Part shown: one piece after another, positions 1 through 13,915 of the stretch
How positions within the stretch are numbered: the first letter of the stretch is position 1
How the letters are laid out: each line of letters begins with the position of its first letter
Assembly: GCF_048773025.1 (NCBI RefSeq)
Contig: NC_133545.1
Coordinates: 10,682,001 to 10,746,000, forward strand
Source of the DNA: Camelus bactrianus
Taxonomy: Eukaryota > Chordata > Mammalia > Artiodactyla > Camelidae
Reading direction: 5' to 3'
DNA length: 64,000 nucleotides
Program-made: the position numbers and the translations under genes
Notes under the pieces: model-generated
Seen by the model: the letters and a program-made list of their open reading frames with translations, nothing else
The model's database searches: none
Told to the model about the DNA's origin: nothing

Positions 1-1116
1 TGGCTGGAACTGCAGCAACCATATTGGCAGCTGAGCCAAAGCCAGCAACCACATAAACTTCCTGTTGCCTGAGAAAAATAAACACCTGTAACTGTGATTT
101 TTTTTTTTTATCTGCAGCTTCATACTTCTCTATTGAATATAGACTCAAATATTAAATCCCTAGCCAAGGGCTTATTCTTTTCAAAAGGCAAGATAAGGTC
201 ATCCTCAGATCTGCAAATTCTTAGAACATTTACCGCTCAAGTCTGTTTGCCAGCAAGACACACTGCAAACGTACTCTGAACAATTAAGAGATGAATAAGC
301 AATTGTATTCTTCATTAGGGAAGTTGTGATTGAGAAAAAGGGGTTATAATCACTGAAACTATCTAAAATTGTAGGATAAGTAAAATATAAAACAAAAAGG
401 AACCTGCAAATCAGTAAGCAATAAAAAGAGGAAAATTAAGTAATTGAGAGTAATTATGGGAACAATGTAAATATAAAAAAAGGTTTTTTGAAAGGAGATT
501 TTAAACTCCAGATTAGCATAATGCAAAGTATGAAAGGGAAATAACAAAGATGGGGCTGTCATGAGTGTTAACTTCCCTGACATCATCAAAGGAAGTCAAC
601 AGTTATTGTTGGCATAATTAGATAAAAGGAATTTTAATGTTGTAAGATAATCATGTAAGATTATCTTTAAAATAGGGTGTTAACCTTACAAATCATAGAT
701 AAAAGCAAATGCATATAGTTTCTCCATGCAAAAGGAAAATATGTAAAAGGTAATAAGGAAGCATTAAAATATAGGAAACATAATTGAAGTGACAGATGTC
801 AAACCAAGTACAATGTCCTAATAAGCATAATATTCTAGAACAATTTCTACGGTAAGTCAGTGGAATAAGCACATTGTGAAATTTCTGCATGTAGCATGTA
901 ACAAAAGTCTCTTTCACATTTTGTAATATACGTAAATGAGTTGTTGTCCTTTGCACCTCTAGAAATGTTTATATGATGGAGACGGTATTTGGGGCGCATG
1001 TAACCCTTTAATTTCTCAAATAAAAATGGAACCATCAGTAACAGTACAAAATAATAGTGTCAAATTAAATATATAATTTTGAAATATTTAGACCATGGAG
1101 TCTAAATACATACACA

Positions 1117-1155
<39 letters not shown>

Positions 1156-2222
1156 AAGAACACTGTGATCCTTCCCATTTCCCACGTCTCCAACCCATAC
1201 CTCTCTTTCTACGCACCTTCACAACCGAAGGAGAGATGCAAAATGATATTGACTTGTCAACAAAATGGATAAGGCTCTTACAGGCAATAATTTCAAAGCT
1301 TCATCTGAGTCTTTGTGTCGCTAAAGCAGCAATCATGAAAAATGATAAAACTTAGAAATGAGCTCACTTCTTATTTATTATAAACCCAAGAGGATGCAAT
1401 GGGAAAGTGAGAGATGATTTTAAAAAATCATGGGATAGTCATATTCAAATTCAACAAAAATATAGGCTTCAAGACTTTAATCATTTTAAATGAAAACATG
1501 AAATTGTTTATTTCCATACTGGAAAACAGAGTACATTTCTTAACTGGATCACATTCATTCATTTCATGCAAAATAGATGAGTGAGGTAGAGACATTTGAC
1601 AGATAATGGAAAATGCTAAATGAAACTAGTGTAAATTACAGAAATTTCCCATGTTAACTCTCATTAAATACATACCGACAACACCAACGTCCCCTTTCTT
1701 CCTGCCCACAACTTTTTTAGTTACCTAGAAGGAGATTTTCTAACACTGCCCTTAGTAATAGCGTAATTACTAATTTTATTACGGGCAAGGTGGGTTTTAC
1801 TGATTGTTAGATAATTAGGTTCTTCCTCATAATTTTGTTCTGTGCTTTTTATGAGAACTAATGTTTGGTCTTGTGAGGTATGCTTTTCTGAATCACCACT
1901 ACCTGTTGGATACTAGGAGGGAAAAAATGGCATATTTATGACTCACGTTTGTTGCAAGATGAAGAAGTAGAGTGGATTTAGTGCTGCCCTGTATTATTCT
2001 GCTGGAGACCCCAGAGTAAATAACTCACAATCTCTTCTAGAAGAGATTTTAGATGCCAGATTAATCTAATGCAGTATGTCTGAGAGGAACAGAAAAATGA
2101 GACAGCAATCCCACATTCCTTGAAAACAAAGGCAATACTTAACTGTTGCTCAAACGAATCTTTCTACTTAGAGGGATTTCCCCCTCTTCTGTCATCTAGT
2201 TAACTCTTATTCATTCTTAAAA
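1..2222. other. Gene-free AT-rich stretch
   Basis: No convincing exon, RNA gene or long open frame is seen on either strand. The sequence is AT-rich with short frames only. It holds a TC/CA microsatellite at about 1114-1154 and otherwise unrecognised intergenic DNA. It lies distal to TRBV30; in human the next gene in that direction is EPHB6, but no kinase, SAM or ephrin-receptor exon is visible here. Confidence 0.6.
1114..1154. repeat. (TC)n/(CA)n microsatellite
   Basis: A short run of CT dinucleotides passes directly into about 11 CA dinucleotides. Seen directly; a likely length-polymorphic marker. Confidence 0.9.
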
Positions 2223-2233
2223 TCTCAGCTCAC

Positions 2234-3570
2234 AGCCCAGAAATAAACCCTCACCTATATGGTCAATTGATTTTTGAGAAGTGTGCCAAGGCCACTGAAT
2301 GAGGAAAGGACAACCTTTTCAACAAATGGTCTTGGGAAAACGGGATATCTTCATGTGAAAGACTGAAGTTGGACCGTTATCTTACACTAGATACAAAAAT
2401 TGGCTCAAAATAGATCAAAGAACTAAACTGAAGAGCTAAAACTTTGAAGAAGGCTTTTTAGAAGAAAACATTGGGGAGGATTTTTGAGACTTTGGATTTG
2501 GCAGTGTCTCATGGGCATGATGACAGAAGCCCAGGCACACACACGTAAAAGATAAACTGGACTTCATCCATATTAAGAACTTTTGTACATCAACGGATAA
2601 CATCAAGAAACCAAAATGACCATGTAAAGAATGGGAGACGATATTTGCAAATTATATATCTGATAGTGTTTAATATCCCAAATATATAAAGGTCTAAAAC
2701 TCAACAACGTAAAACCAACAGCCCAATTCAAAAATGGGCAAGGGACTTGATAGACAGTTATCTGAAGAAGATACACAGATGTCCAATAAGCACATGAAAA
2801 GACACTTAACAGCATTTGCCATTAGGGAAATGCAAATCAAAACCACAATGAGATACCACCTCACACTAAGATGGCTAGAATTAAAAAAATGGAAAACAAC
2901 AGGTGTTGGTGAGGATGTGGACAAATTAGACCTCTTGTGTATTTCTAGGGGGAATGTCAAATGCTGAAGCAGCTCTGGAAAAGAGTTTGATGGTTTTCTA
3001 AAAAGTTACACATAGAACTACCACATGACCCAGCAATTTCACTCCTAGGTATGTATCCAGAAGGATTGAAAGCAGGGACTAGAACACATGTTTGTACACT
3101 GATGTTCATAGCAGCGTTATTCACAATAGCCAAAAGGTGGGACTAATCCAAGTGTCCATCAACAGATGAACAGATAAACAAAAGGTGGTATAAACATATA
3201 ATGAAATATTATTCAGCCAGGAAAAGGAATGGCATTTTGGTATATGCTACATGGATGGACCTTGAAAATATTATGCTAAGTGAAATAAGCTAGATATAGA
3301 AGGACAAATGTTGTATAATTCTGGTTCTATGAGGTATCTAGAAAAGGCAAATTCTTAAGGCCAGAATATAGAATAGAGGCTGCCAGGGGTTGGGGGGAGG
3401 GAAGGAGAATTATTGTTTAATGGGTATAGAGTTTTTATTGGGGAAGATGAAAAAGTTTTGGGTATAGATAGTGGTGATGGTTACACAGCACTATGAATGT
3501 ATTTAATGCCACTGAATTGTGGTTAAAATGATAAATGTGAAGTTATATATATTTTATCACAATAAAAAAC
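2234..3570 (+). mobile_element. 5'-truncated LINE-1 with target-site duplication
   Basis: About 1.3 kb of LINE-1 ORF2 3' end and 3'UTR in plus orientation. Recognisable stretches include the region around CACTCCTAGGTATGTATCC and the typical 'caagtgtccatcaacagatgaa' region near 3150. It is flanked by a perfect 11-bp direct repeat, TCTCAGCTCAC, at 2223-2233 and 3571-3581, which marks it as one retrotransposition event. Reading frames are broken, so this is a dead copy. Confidence 0.85.
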
Positions 3571-3684
3571 TCTCAGCTCACGGATGGCTGTTTCAGGGAA
3601 AACAACTGAAATCCTATTGTACTCACTCCCAGAAGACTCTGCTTTTCCTTCTTTGTATTTATCCTAGTTTGTAAATGTGTATTT

Positions 3685-3710
3685 TGTGTGTGTGTGTGTG
3701 TGTGTGTGTG
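3685..3710. repeat. (TG)n microsatellite
   Basis: About 13 uninterrupted TG dinucleotides, seen directly. Confidence 0.9.
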
Positions 3711-6700
3711 ATTTTTGAGGAATGTCTTTCTCGTCCCCAGAACTGTGTGATCCATAATGATTCCAGTGTCAGGTTTGCTTACATATCACCCAACAGTGTC
3801 CAGCCCACTCAAATAATTTGGCATAAAAAGCTTCCAGTATTAAGGAAGAAAACTAAAGTACAATCTTGAGAACCACATGCCTTGTAATTATCTGAATCTT
3901 TCCTAGCCATGACATTTATAGAGCTGACTAATTTTAATAGTTCACTGAAAAATATAATTTAGCAAATGTGTGGCATGACTAGGCCACACACAAACACAGA
4001 TGGAGAAACAAGTCTAATTATTCTATTGTTACATCACGTAATTATCCACAATCGAATTATAGACTAGAAGGAGTGATTATTCCTAATGGTCTCTGAGAGC
4101 CATCATTTCCTTTCATCTGAATTTGGTAGAGGCTGATTAGGAAGAGGTATGGCAACATGTTCTGATTTTTAGGTAATTCACCTGACAACTGATAATCATG
4201 GTAAGTAAACAAAGTTTCCCATGAGAATCTACGTATCTCGTAACGGGCTGCAAAGAAATGAACAGAGTGGGAAGTATTATGGATTTTTATATCCAATAAT
4301 TCACGATAACGTTTCAGCAACTGTTAATAGTTCAAGGGATGAACAACCAAAAAGTGAGGTTTTTCTTTTTCTTTTCTCAAGTTTAAAATTTTAGAAGAGC
4401 TTCTTCGGTGAACACTTTTGATTCTGAATACCTGGCAGAATATTGACAAAATTTATCCTGTAAGCATATTGACAAAACAATTCTCCTTCCAGACAAACGT
4501 TTTTCTTTCTTTCTTCTTGTTTTTTTAGTGGTAATGATAGTGGTGGGAAGATAGTGGACTCAATGCTACTTAAAATGGAAAAATTGTACGGTTGACATTA
4601 ATTACATTGAAGTTATTTTATTATGTACCCATTCCTTTCTAATCTGCCTTGTTATTAATAAGCGTATTCTCCAGTTGTGTTGCTCAGTCTAATTTTCCAA
4701 ACGGAAACAATTTCGTGTCTTTGTAAATAAATGATTAAGACTTTTAAGACTGTTTTTGTTGGGACTCTGATAAGTTTGTGTATGCTTATGTTGTGTGTCT
4801 TTCTCTGCGATCTACGGTTTTTCCATCTGCTAAATGCCATTGAATAGTTTCCAAAAAAAAGGCTGCTTAGAAACTAGTTGGCAGAGAGACAACACTCAAG
4901 CAGTAGAAGTTAGTATCATAGAGAATGTTTTGGGAATTTTTTTCCCCCTCTTAGTAGCTGGTTTGAAAACTCTCCCTGGGGAAAGTTGTTATGTTGTGTT
5001 GTGTTTGGAGGAAACGTGTGGATAAGCTATCATGGGCACGAGCATTTGCAAGTGCAAGGCTCAAGTTCTGCAGGTTGCTCCCAAACTGCCCTCTAAATCC
5101 AGGGCTTAAATCAAGTGGACTGCCACTTTTTTTTTTTTGTATGCAATTATAAATTTGGGTATGTGGCAAGAGCAGGGCTGAAATTGCTTTACATAATAAA
5201 GGGGTGTTTGGGGGGTTGTGTTTAATTAATTTTTAAATAGCAATTGGATGGAAATTTCAGGATACCAAGAGAGAAGGAGAGCAGTCAAAGGAAATCACAC
5301 TTTCTTCTCAAAATGTACTGATCAAAAACAGCGCAGCTGTCAGCAACAGGACGTCTGGTCTCCGGCTTCATCAGTGGGGGCAGGGTGGGTAATGGCAGCA
5401 GAGGTGTTGGCCCCAGGACTGGATCTCCACAAGACCCTATTCTACCAAAAAGTGGGTATATCATGGTCATAAATGTTATTTTCCCTGGGGCAAGTCCTTT
5501 ATGTTTGTTTCCCAGGAGTCTTGTGGGAAAATCCATTAACATTTATTTTTGTCTTATTTAAGATATTAAAGGCTAACTTTCTTTCTAATCTACTAATGAA
5601 GCAAAGGTGTTAAGTAAACCAGATTCCTTAAGAAAATACTTGGTGGCTATGGCTTATTGTTCATAGTACAGGCAGGCATGTATCTTTAAGAAAAGGACGC
5701 AAGGACCCTGAGTTACCTTTCTTTAGATGAGGGCCATAATCTGTTTGTACCTATGTTTCTTCTTCCTAAAATGTAAAAATCACCATATGACTTTTCCTTG
5801 AGGGCCACTTGGAGATTTTCATGTGGACTCTGAGACAGAAGCTGGAGGATCTGGGGAAGCAGAAAAGACACAGTAAAGCTAGGGAAAGAGAATCACGGCA
5901 GGGGGGGCATGTGATGAGTAACGCCCCCACCAAGTATTTGCAAATACTAGATGTAACCTGTGTCACCTCCAGGTCAAGAAGCTTAATAAGCAGCTGTGCT
6001 TTGTCTATGGTCTCTTCTTTTTTTTTTTTTTTTTTTTACCAATTTGATATAGATGAGTAGAAGGATCTTGGAAATTACATTTTTTTAAAAAGCAAGTGGG
6101 AAAAATAACAACTCCTTAAATCTCTGAATTATTCCCTGGAGAGGTGATTGCCATCAACCAGGAGCAACCATTTAGGACTTTACATGAGCAAGAAATAAAC
6201 TTCTAGCATGGTTTTGCCATTATGAAATTTAGAGCTTGCTTGTTACAACTGCTAGCATTACTCTAACTGATAAATTCTGTCTGTGTATGGAGGAAACAGG
6301 TTGTTCGTCTGGATGCAAGAGTCCAAGGATCAGAGAAAGCAGTTATCTGATTGTTAGCAGATGGAATGGTGGTTTGAATGGGACCTACCTGAAAACTAAA
6401 ATGTTAGCCATTATTCTAGGGCACCTCCTATTAGGCTATGTTACAGGGAAAAGAGGAAAAGAAAGCATTAAATAACACAAAACGTAACTGCTTCAGTCCT
6501 TGCTTCTACAGCGGTTATGGGGTCTAAATGAATAGTCATCGCACCTTTCTTACACTGCACCCCCCAGCCATTCCACTTTCCCTCTACCCTCCTCTAGCAT
6601 CTTAGCAAGACCGAGTTCTTTTTTTGGTTGGATGAATCATGCCTTCATTCCCAGAGGATCTGAGTCTGGGCTCCTGACTTCACTGAGATACTGCAGTTTT

Positions 6701-8899
6701 CACTATCTAGAAATATTGGACAGAAGAACACTAAGAGGCACCCCAGGGGATGCTCTGGGTTCTAGGCATTAGGTCTGCTTGATACCATTTTGCAATGGCC
6801 AACAGATTTCCCTTTGGTCCTGGGGATCACTCGCTCAGGCTAATGACCACTTCATGAATATATATCAAAAATATTTACCCATTGCTTAAATTTTCTCCTC
6901 ATATTTTCCATCTTTTTGTGTGTTTGTTTATTTTGGGGGGAGGTCTATATTTTTTCAGCTTTTCTCCTGAAATTTCCATTTAAGCAATCATTTTTAACTT
7001 CATGACTCTCCTACTCTTCGATTTTTGTTTTTACTTTATCCTTTTGTTAATCAATGAATTAATATATGCTCAAAATTTTCTGAAAAGAAAAAAAAGAGAC
7101 TTGGAATTCATCTAAGGTCCTTGTCTTTGCCCTTGATGGAAGAAATGTTCACATATTGAGGTATGGGGAAGTCTTTCTGGTTTATACATATTTTGGCTTG
7201 AATTTTATGCTAAGTAAAACAACCTATCTTATGGCCTGTTAAACAGACATTGTACATCTGCTTTAATCATTAAAGAGTGTCACTCATCCAGTTATACAGA
7301 GTTAAGTCGCCACCCGCTGCAGTCACCCATCAACAGTGAACAGGATGAATCATTCTGTTTGGATATATCGGCTCCCGCATAGTTAAGATGCGTATCTCAG
7401 GAAGAATTTCAATGACCTCAGATTCTTGCATCTTCCCATACATAGAAAAACACTAAAATTATTAACTTCAAATATCTGTTCTTTGTGATTAGCAGTAATC
7501 TTTTACCAAGGTGTACATATTTCCCAGGCAAAAGAATTCATGTGCATACTGGCCCTCCCCCTACCTCTTTGGAGAGGTCCCCTCCATGCTGCTGAGAGGC
7601 TGTTTCCTACGCTATGGTCCTCAGTGTAGCTCGGATAAAACTCTCTTCTGTTCTCATTATAGACTGTTTATTGATGGTTTGTGTTAACACCCTGAATCAC
7701 CTCTATTTCCTCTGGAGTCAATGTTTTGTTTTGATGACTTTGGTCTTTTCCTTTATGTTATTCCATCAGTAAGAGTAATTCATAATACCTGATATAACAA
7801 ACAATCTCTCAATTTTTAGTACTGATTTAAGCTGATAGAAGTTTTGTTTAGTTTCCTTTTCACATAAAGGCCAATGCACGTCTTCTTGGTCGGGAAGCTC
7901 ACCTGAACAGCTCTAGTGTTTGGGGCCAAGCCTGGAAATGGCATACACTCCTGGCCCCGTTCTACTGTTCAGAACTAGTTACCTGGCTGCATTTCGGTGC
8001 AAGGGGACTGGGAGACATAATTTTCCTGGACTCCTGAGGGGCTAATAAAATGGTTTGATACATCTATAGCATTGTCTTTGCCACAGCTGGTTTTTTTTTT
8101 TTGTTTTTAAACCAACATCTGCTGATACTCAGTTGTCCAATTATGTTTATGAATAATGTGTAAAAGTACCTGTAACTGATTATATTTCCTCTGATAGTAT
8201 CGGCCACTTCCCTGCATGAGAAGACTGACTGCATACGCTCTGTTTGTGAGTGTGGTGTGTGGACTGGCAGGCTTTACTCGCAGATAAGAAGCTGGCAACC
8301 TTTTCTCTGGAAGCCATTGACCCTTTTAGGTTGACAGTTTGATTCCTTTGAAAGGTATTTTTCCAGCTTCATGTTATATAGACATTTTCCTTAAACACAT
8401 TCATACGGGTGGAGGTCGGAAAGGAGGGTCTGACAGAGCAGCCATGGAACATACAGCTCTTACACCAATTGTCTTGTATTAAGTTGTTTCTCATACTCTG
8501 ACTGCATCCCTGTGGACTTAAGGAACTCTGTCCACAGCCGCTGTGGCCCTGTCTCTGCTCTGCTTATCTCCTCTGCCTGTGCTGAGCTGTGGCCCTGTCT
8601 GCTCTCATTTATGTATCACTTTGGCCATAATCATCTTTGATCTTTAAGAAACTTATAAAATCTTGTTTCGCTAGTATTTCCCTTCCAGTATTCAGCAGTC
8701 ATGATTTTCTCCTCTTTTATGTTCTTCGCTATTTTCAATAGTTTGTTGCTTTTTTTTTTTTTTGGAATTAGGAGAGATAATTTTCTTCAACTTACCATCT
8801 TAAACTAAAAGCTGTATGTTTTTCGCTTAGCAATAAATGATTTTCCGTGTCTATATTTTCTTTATTATTAAATAATCTCCTAAAACAAGTTATGAAATG

Positions 8900-9180
8900 T
8901 GAAAAATATTCCATTTTGTAGGATACCTTTAGTTACCAACTAACTTCCTCTGGCTGAATATGTAGCTCATTTCGGTATTGTTTTTGACAGTTACAAACAA
9001 TTCTGCAATTGACATTTTGTACTTGGGATGTTAAATATCTGATGATTTTCATAGATCAAATTCCTTGAAGTGTAATTGCTGACCCAAAGGTCTTTTGCTT
9101 GTTTATGACTTTATGTATGTGTAGAAAATTGCCCTCTTGAAATACTAGACTGTCTTATAAGCCCAACAACAGTAGGTGTT
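8900..9180 (-). mobile_element. Ancient LINE-1 (L1M-type) relic
   Basis: The stretch with 'acaattctgcaattgacatt' and 'gtgtaattgctgacccaaag' resembles the reverse orientation of an old L1M 3' region, the same type as at 18.2-19.0 kb. It is heavily decayed and its edges are approximate. Confidence 0.5.
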
Positions 9181-9214
9181 ATCATTTTAAGAAAACCTTT
9201 ATCAATGTATTTAT

Positions 9215-9440
9215 ACCACCAGCACTTACTAACTGGGTGCCTTCATTTCCTCAACTGTAAAACATGATCTACGTATTGAAGTCTTGTAAAGATTAAACAC
9301 ATACTTCATACATGCCTATCAAAACCTAAATATATAGAAAATTTTGTTTTAAAAATAATAAACGATTAAAAAAATTAAAGAACCAGCTGGCTATCTCTCA
9401 GGATCATTGTGAGGATTAAATGAAATAATATATGTGAAAA
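9215..9440 (+). repeat. MIR-like SINE fragments
   Basis: Two short pieces match the MIR core and 3' part: 'cctcaactgtaaaacatgat' near 9250 and 'cattgtgaggattaaatgaa' near 9405. They are old and decayed. Confidence 0.5.
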
Positions 9441-12400
9441 TACATTGAAGTGGCTGAGGGGGAGTGGATTACATGACGCCAAAATATGCCACTTTGTCAT
9501 GTGGATTGTTTTGAGCTGATGAAAATCAAGGCCTAAAAGAATCAGGAAGCGATGTTCTTGTTTGTTTGTTTGTTTGCTCTCTCCCTTAACTGCCTGAAAG
9601 AATTCAGATAGGGGGCCTGTATCAGAGATAACTTTTATATCAGAAAGGCTTATCTGCAGGGTGGGGGACGTGGTAAACATCTGTTTACCAAACATTTGCT
9701 GTTCCCATCCATCTTTCTGTGAATTGTCTTCCCCTTGGAAGTCCCCACATCCCCACATCCCCACCCCTTCTCCTTCGCTCAGGATGGCATGAACGCCTCA
9801 GCTGCTGATCTGTCTTAGAGGTTTCCGTATTATGAAATTTGTTTTTTCTCCTGTTAATCTGTCTTATGTCAGTTTAACTATTAGACCAGCCAAAGAGCCT
9901 AGCATAGAAGAAGGGAAAAGATTTCCTCCCCTATGCGGTATACATGTAGCATATAAGTGTTAGATATTACTGTTCTGTCTGCTAATCCAGGCCTCTTGAA
10001 TGCAGGAGTAATCTAAATCCCAAGGCCCTAGCGAGGACGCGTGGAAAGCAAGTATGTCACGTGGACAGCATCTGAGCTTCGGGCATGTGGCCTGATTGAC
10101 CCATTACTGAAGAAGATCAAAGAAACCAACAAAGGACTGGCCCCAGGGAATTTACTTCCCCTTGGCCAAGCATTCAGATTTCCTTTTAATTACGGATTTA
10201 TCTGAGCATCTGCGTGTAAGCAATTTATCCACAAGACTGTCATTATCTCCTCCTTGTACACCATCCCTGTGGCTAAGTCATTTTCTGCTCACCCCAACTC
10301 CCTCCTGTGTATTCTTTATATGAATACAACCCAAGTACAGAGAGGACACATTTCTGGTTCACTCAAGAGCTCTGGGGGTTTTGATAACAAGTTGGCAGGC
10401 AGGAAAGGACAGAGCTTTGAAAAGAATAAAAAAGGAAAGAATTAGCTTAGTAAATACTGTGGGTATTTAAACAGATAATCTTGGATATGAGAAGGTGAAT
10501 ATTACAATTATTGGAAAGTTAGGTCCAGAAATTATAGGACAACTTGGGTTGAACAAGTGAAACAGTTGTCCAGATGTGCCTCTGCCTTGACCTTTTCTAT
10601 AAATTTGGGATCTTTAGGATAAAATGTGGCTGGACAGAATATTTTATATTAGGAGCCTTATTCTCTTCTTCCTCTTTTTTTCCCTTTTCCCTCTGTTCTT
10701 CCTGTCCTGGAGTGCACCCTAGTCAGTTCAATGTAGCCATTGTCTTACATTGACGTTCAGCTCTATGGTATTTGATTAGGAGTAATTGTCACTAGACCCA
10801 CGCAAGCAGTCCTTGTGTCCTGCTTTGTATCCTACATCTGTGCCCTGAAACCAACTCTGAGTGGAGTCCATGTGTTGTCTTATGAAGTAAATGAGCAAGA
10901 CAAGTGTCTAAAACAATGATGTCCTTCCTGAGCTTTTATCAATCAGGTTATGCCTTCTTCTGCTGGTAAGAAACATTAAATAATCACGGTTTAAAAAAAA
11001 AAAACAATTAAAAAAATTTACATAAGAGAAGCCCGGAATGAGGCAGTCTAGAGCTTGGTGGTTTTGGCAGAATAGAAGTTTATTTCTTTTTCACATGAAA
11101 GCATGAACGTAAGTAGTTCAGAGTAGTTATAGAAACTGCACAATGATGTAGGACCAGACCAGCTTTCTGCTTTCTGCTCCCTCATGTTCTAACAGCCTAA
11201 AAGTGAGCAAAAGCCATCCTGTTCAAGTACCAAGGAGCAGAATGGAGGAAGAGGGAAAGAAAGGACATGCCGACTTCCTTTTAGGACTTTCAGTGAAAAC
11301 TGCACACAAACTAGACCTTACATCCCACGACCAGAGCTGAATTACTTGCCTATGCCTTGCTAGATAAATAAGCAAATCTGGGGAAAAAATTTTTATTCCA
11401 AATTTCCATGCACTCAACTAAATTTAATTGTGGTTTGTTAGAGTAGAAGAAGCAGAGAATAGATACTGGGGGACAATTAGCAGCTTCTGCCACAATATAT
11501 TTTATTTGGTAGAGAGCATGGAAAAATAAATTAGGGATATGATAAAGTCAACTACTTGAAAGAAAACAGAATTTTAACTCCAGGGAAATCAATAAAGGTT
11601 ATCCAAGAGAGTAACTATAATTGTACTTGTATGACTTTGCAGTGAATAATTTATTTATGAAGTCATAATATAAACACCATTTCAATTTTCAACTTTTAGA
11701 GTCGACTTATAGACAAGGCACAAAACACTTGATGATGCTACAAAACAGAATGTAAATGATATCAACCTTGACAACGTAGAAGTAAAATTACGATAAATTC
11801 AGTGCATGGAAGGAGGGAGAGGAAACAAAGGAAAGATTTAGGATACCAATATCATATCAGGTGAAGAATGAATTTTTTAAAGGATAAAGAAACAAAGATA
11901 TAAGGATGTGTGGAGTGTGAATATTGCTTAGAGGCACAGAAGTAAGCAATAGAGACATAATTATGTGGGAGTGTTGGGCTTACTCAGAAGGAGTAAGCAG
12001 CCTGAGCGCTCATTATCAAGATGATGCCACCGCACACTGATTAGCTTCCTCTTCCCGGGGAGGGATGTTTAATGTGACTGCAGGGTTGTAGGGGGAGCTT
12101 CTGGGGATCTGGGAGACAGCTAGGATGTTGCTGTGACATGAGTAGCTAATATAAAAGGCACACTCTGGAGGACTAGATGAATGCACACAGAAATGAATTT
12201 GTGGTCCTCAACACAGGACAGTTCCTACTGCTCAAGTACATGCTTCATCTTAACCCAGTGTGATGTAATAAAACAGCCGGAGCCACCACTCACCAAGTGA
12301 ACTTCCAGTCATCATTTGCCTTCGCGTATGCCTTCTCCCAAGGGAAAGGATGTGCAGGATATAAATATAAAGCTCCTCAGAACCTATGACAATCACATTT

Positions 12401-12919
12401 TTCATTATGGAATTTTAAATTTATAAATTGGCATTCTAATTTATAGAGCAACTTTTTCTTAGAACTTAAATAGACCATGGGAGGCTGCACCACCTTTTCT
12501 GTAATGGTACAGGTTTATGAGCCTAGAAGGCTGAGATGGCAGCTTGGCCCATATACCTTGACTAAGGTATGCGGCACCGCAGAGGAATCTCTTGGTGGCC
12601 AGCACAGCAGGTGACCTGCAGACATCCCTGCCTCATGACTTGCCTTCCTCTCATCTATATACTGTTTGTTTTTTTTCTCAAAGGGGGTTAAACCTTACTC
12701 TCATGAAACTGGGGAAAGCTGGGCTTCATTGAAGTCGTCTTCTGCCATTGACTGGCTGATCCCTCTACTTAGCTGTGCTTCTTGGACATTTCGTGGTTCC
12801 CCCTCATGCTTCTTTATATCCAGAGCTTCCTTCCAAGGAGGAACGTTGTTCCTTCCTCACTGTCACCCACTCCTGTCCCAACTATCCTCCTACTCGGTTC
12901 TTAAGTCCTATTTTCTCAC

Positions 12920-13050
12920 TCTGTGAGTGCTTGGGTTCAAATCCTGACTCTACCACTGCCAAGCTTTCAGTGTCAAGTGAGGACAATTATTTAACAACTT
13001 TGGAACTCATTATTTTCATCTATAAGTATAATGGGTTGACTTTAATTAAC
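12920..13050 (+). repeat. MIR SINE
   Basis: 'gggttcaaatcctgactcta' near 12932, followed by a low-quality 'cattttcatctataagtataatggg'-like region, matches the MIR plan (tRNA-derived head, core, 3' end). Edges are approximate. Confidence 0.6.
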
Positions 13051-13154
13051 TACCAGGACTTCCCATTGGGAGAATGAATGAATGCATTCATGGGTAAACT
13101 GAAAAGATTAGACCAATAGTTCCCAATGTAATCAACTAAAGAAATGATTTAAAA

Positions 13155-13520
13155 AAAGAAGTAAAAAAATTGATGTATAGTTAATTTACATTGTTGTGTT
13201 AGTTTCAGGTGTACAGCAAAGTGATCAGTATTACATACACACACAGACACACACACATTCTTTTTCAGATTTTTTTTCCATTATAGGTTATTACAAGATA
13301 TTGAATATAGTTCCTTGTGCTCTACAGTAGGTCCTTGTTGTTTATCTATTTTATATGTAGTAGTATGTATATGTTAATCCCAAACTCCTAATTTATCCCT
13401 CCCCACCCTCCACTTTTCCCTTTGGTAACCATGAGTTTGTTTCCTATGTCTGTGAATCTATTTGTGTTTTGTAAATAAGTTCATTTGTATCTTTTTTTTT
13501 TAGATTCCAGATTTAGAATA
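13155..13520 (-). mobile_element. LINE-1 3' end, minus orientation
   Basis: The stretch beginning 'gtatagttaatttacattgt' and running through 'aatcccaaactcctaattta' to 'taaataagttcatttgtatc' is the reverse complement of a LINE-1 3' end common in even-toed ungulates. It is a 5'-truncated dead copy; edges approximate. Confidence 0.75.
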
Positions 13521-13825
13521 ATATGATTTTATTTTTTACATAAATACAATTCAAGAGTTCAAAAATGATAGTAATTGTTTTATTTATTCAGTCTAGAGGC
13601 AATAATTAATTCTATTGCTTTGTAATAATTTCCTTTGTTAAGAGCCAAGTGCGCTCCCTCTTTCAAGCTCTGTTGACCAGGGCCACTCCTTTAATGAGAC
13701 GCTCATAATCACTCACCCTCCCTAGACTTCTTTCATCTATATGCCTGTGTCTGCTGCCTTGTCTTTAGCTGGAAACTGCTCCCAAGGCCTGGCTCCCGAC
13801 CTCTGCTGATGTGGTCAACGTCACA

Positions 13826-13915
13826 CCAGCTCCTCCCTCCCTCCCTCCCCTCCTCCCTCCCCTCCTCCCTCCTTCTCATCCTCCCTCTCTCCCTTCTTTC
13901 CTTCCCCTCGTTCCC
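13826..13915. repeat. Polypyrimidine (CCTCC)n tract
   Basis: About 90 bp almost entirely C and T, built from CTCCCTCC-like repeats. Such homopyrimidine tracts can adopt triplex (H-DNA) forms; that is inference. Confidence 0.8.

Larger units (their letters stand above)
3582..13154. other. Gene-free stretch with scattered old repeats
   Basis: No gene recognised. Seen: a TG microsatellite at about 3685-3710, several poly-T tracts (near 5121, 6020, 8090 and 8755), a LINE-1 relic near 8900-9180 and MIR-like pieces near 9215-9440. The longest open frame (9375-9764, minus, 129 codons) has no recognisable domain and overlaps a repeat, so it is taken as chance. Confidence 0.55.

Noticed and set aside
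9375-9764. 129-codon minus-strand frame
   Set aside because: No domain, no context, overlaps a MIR-like piece.
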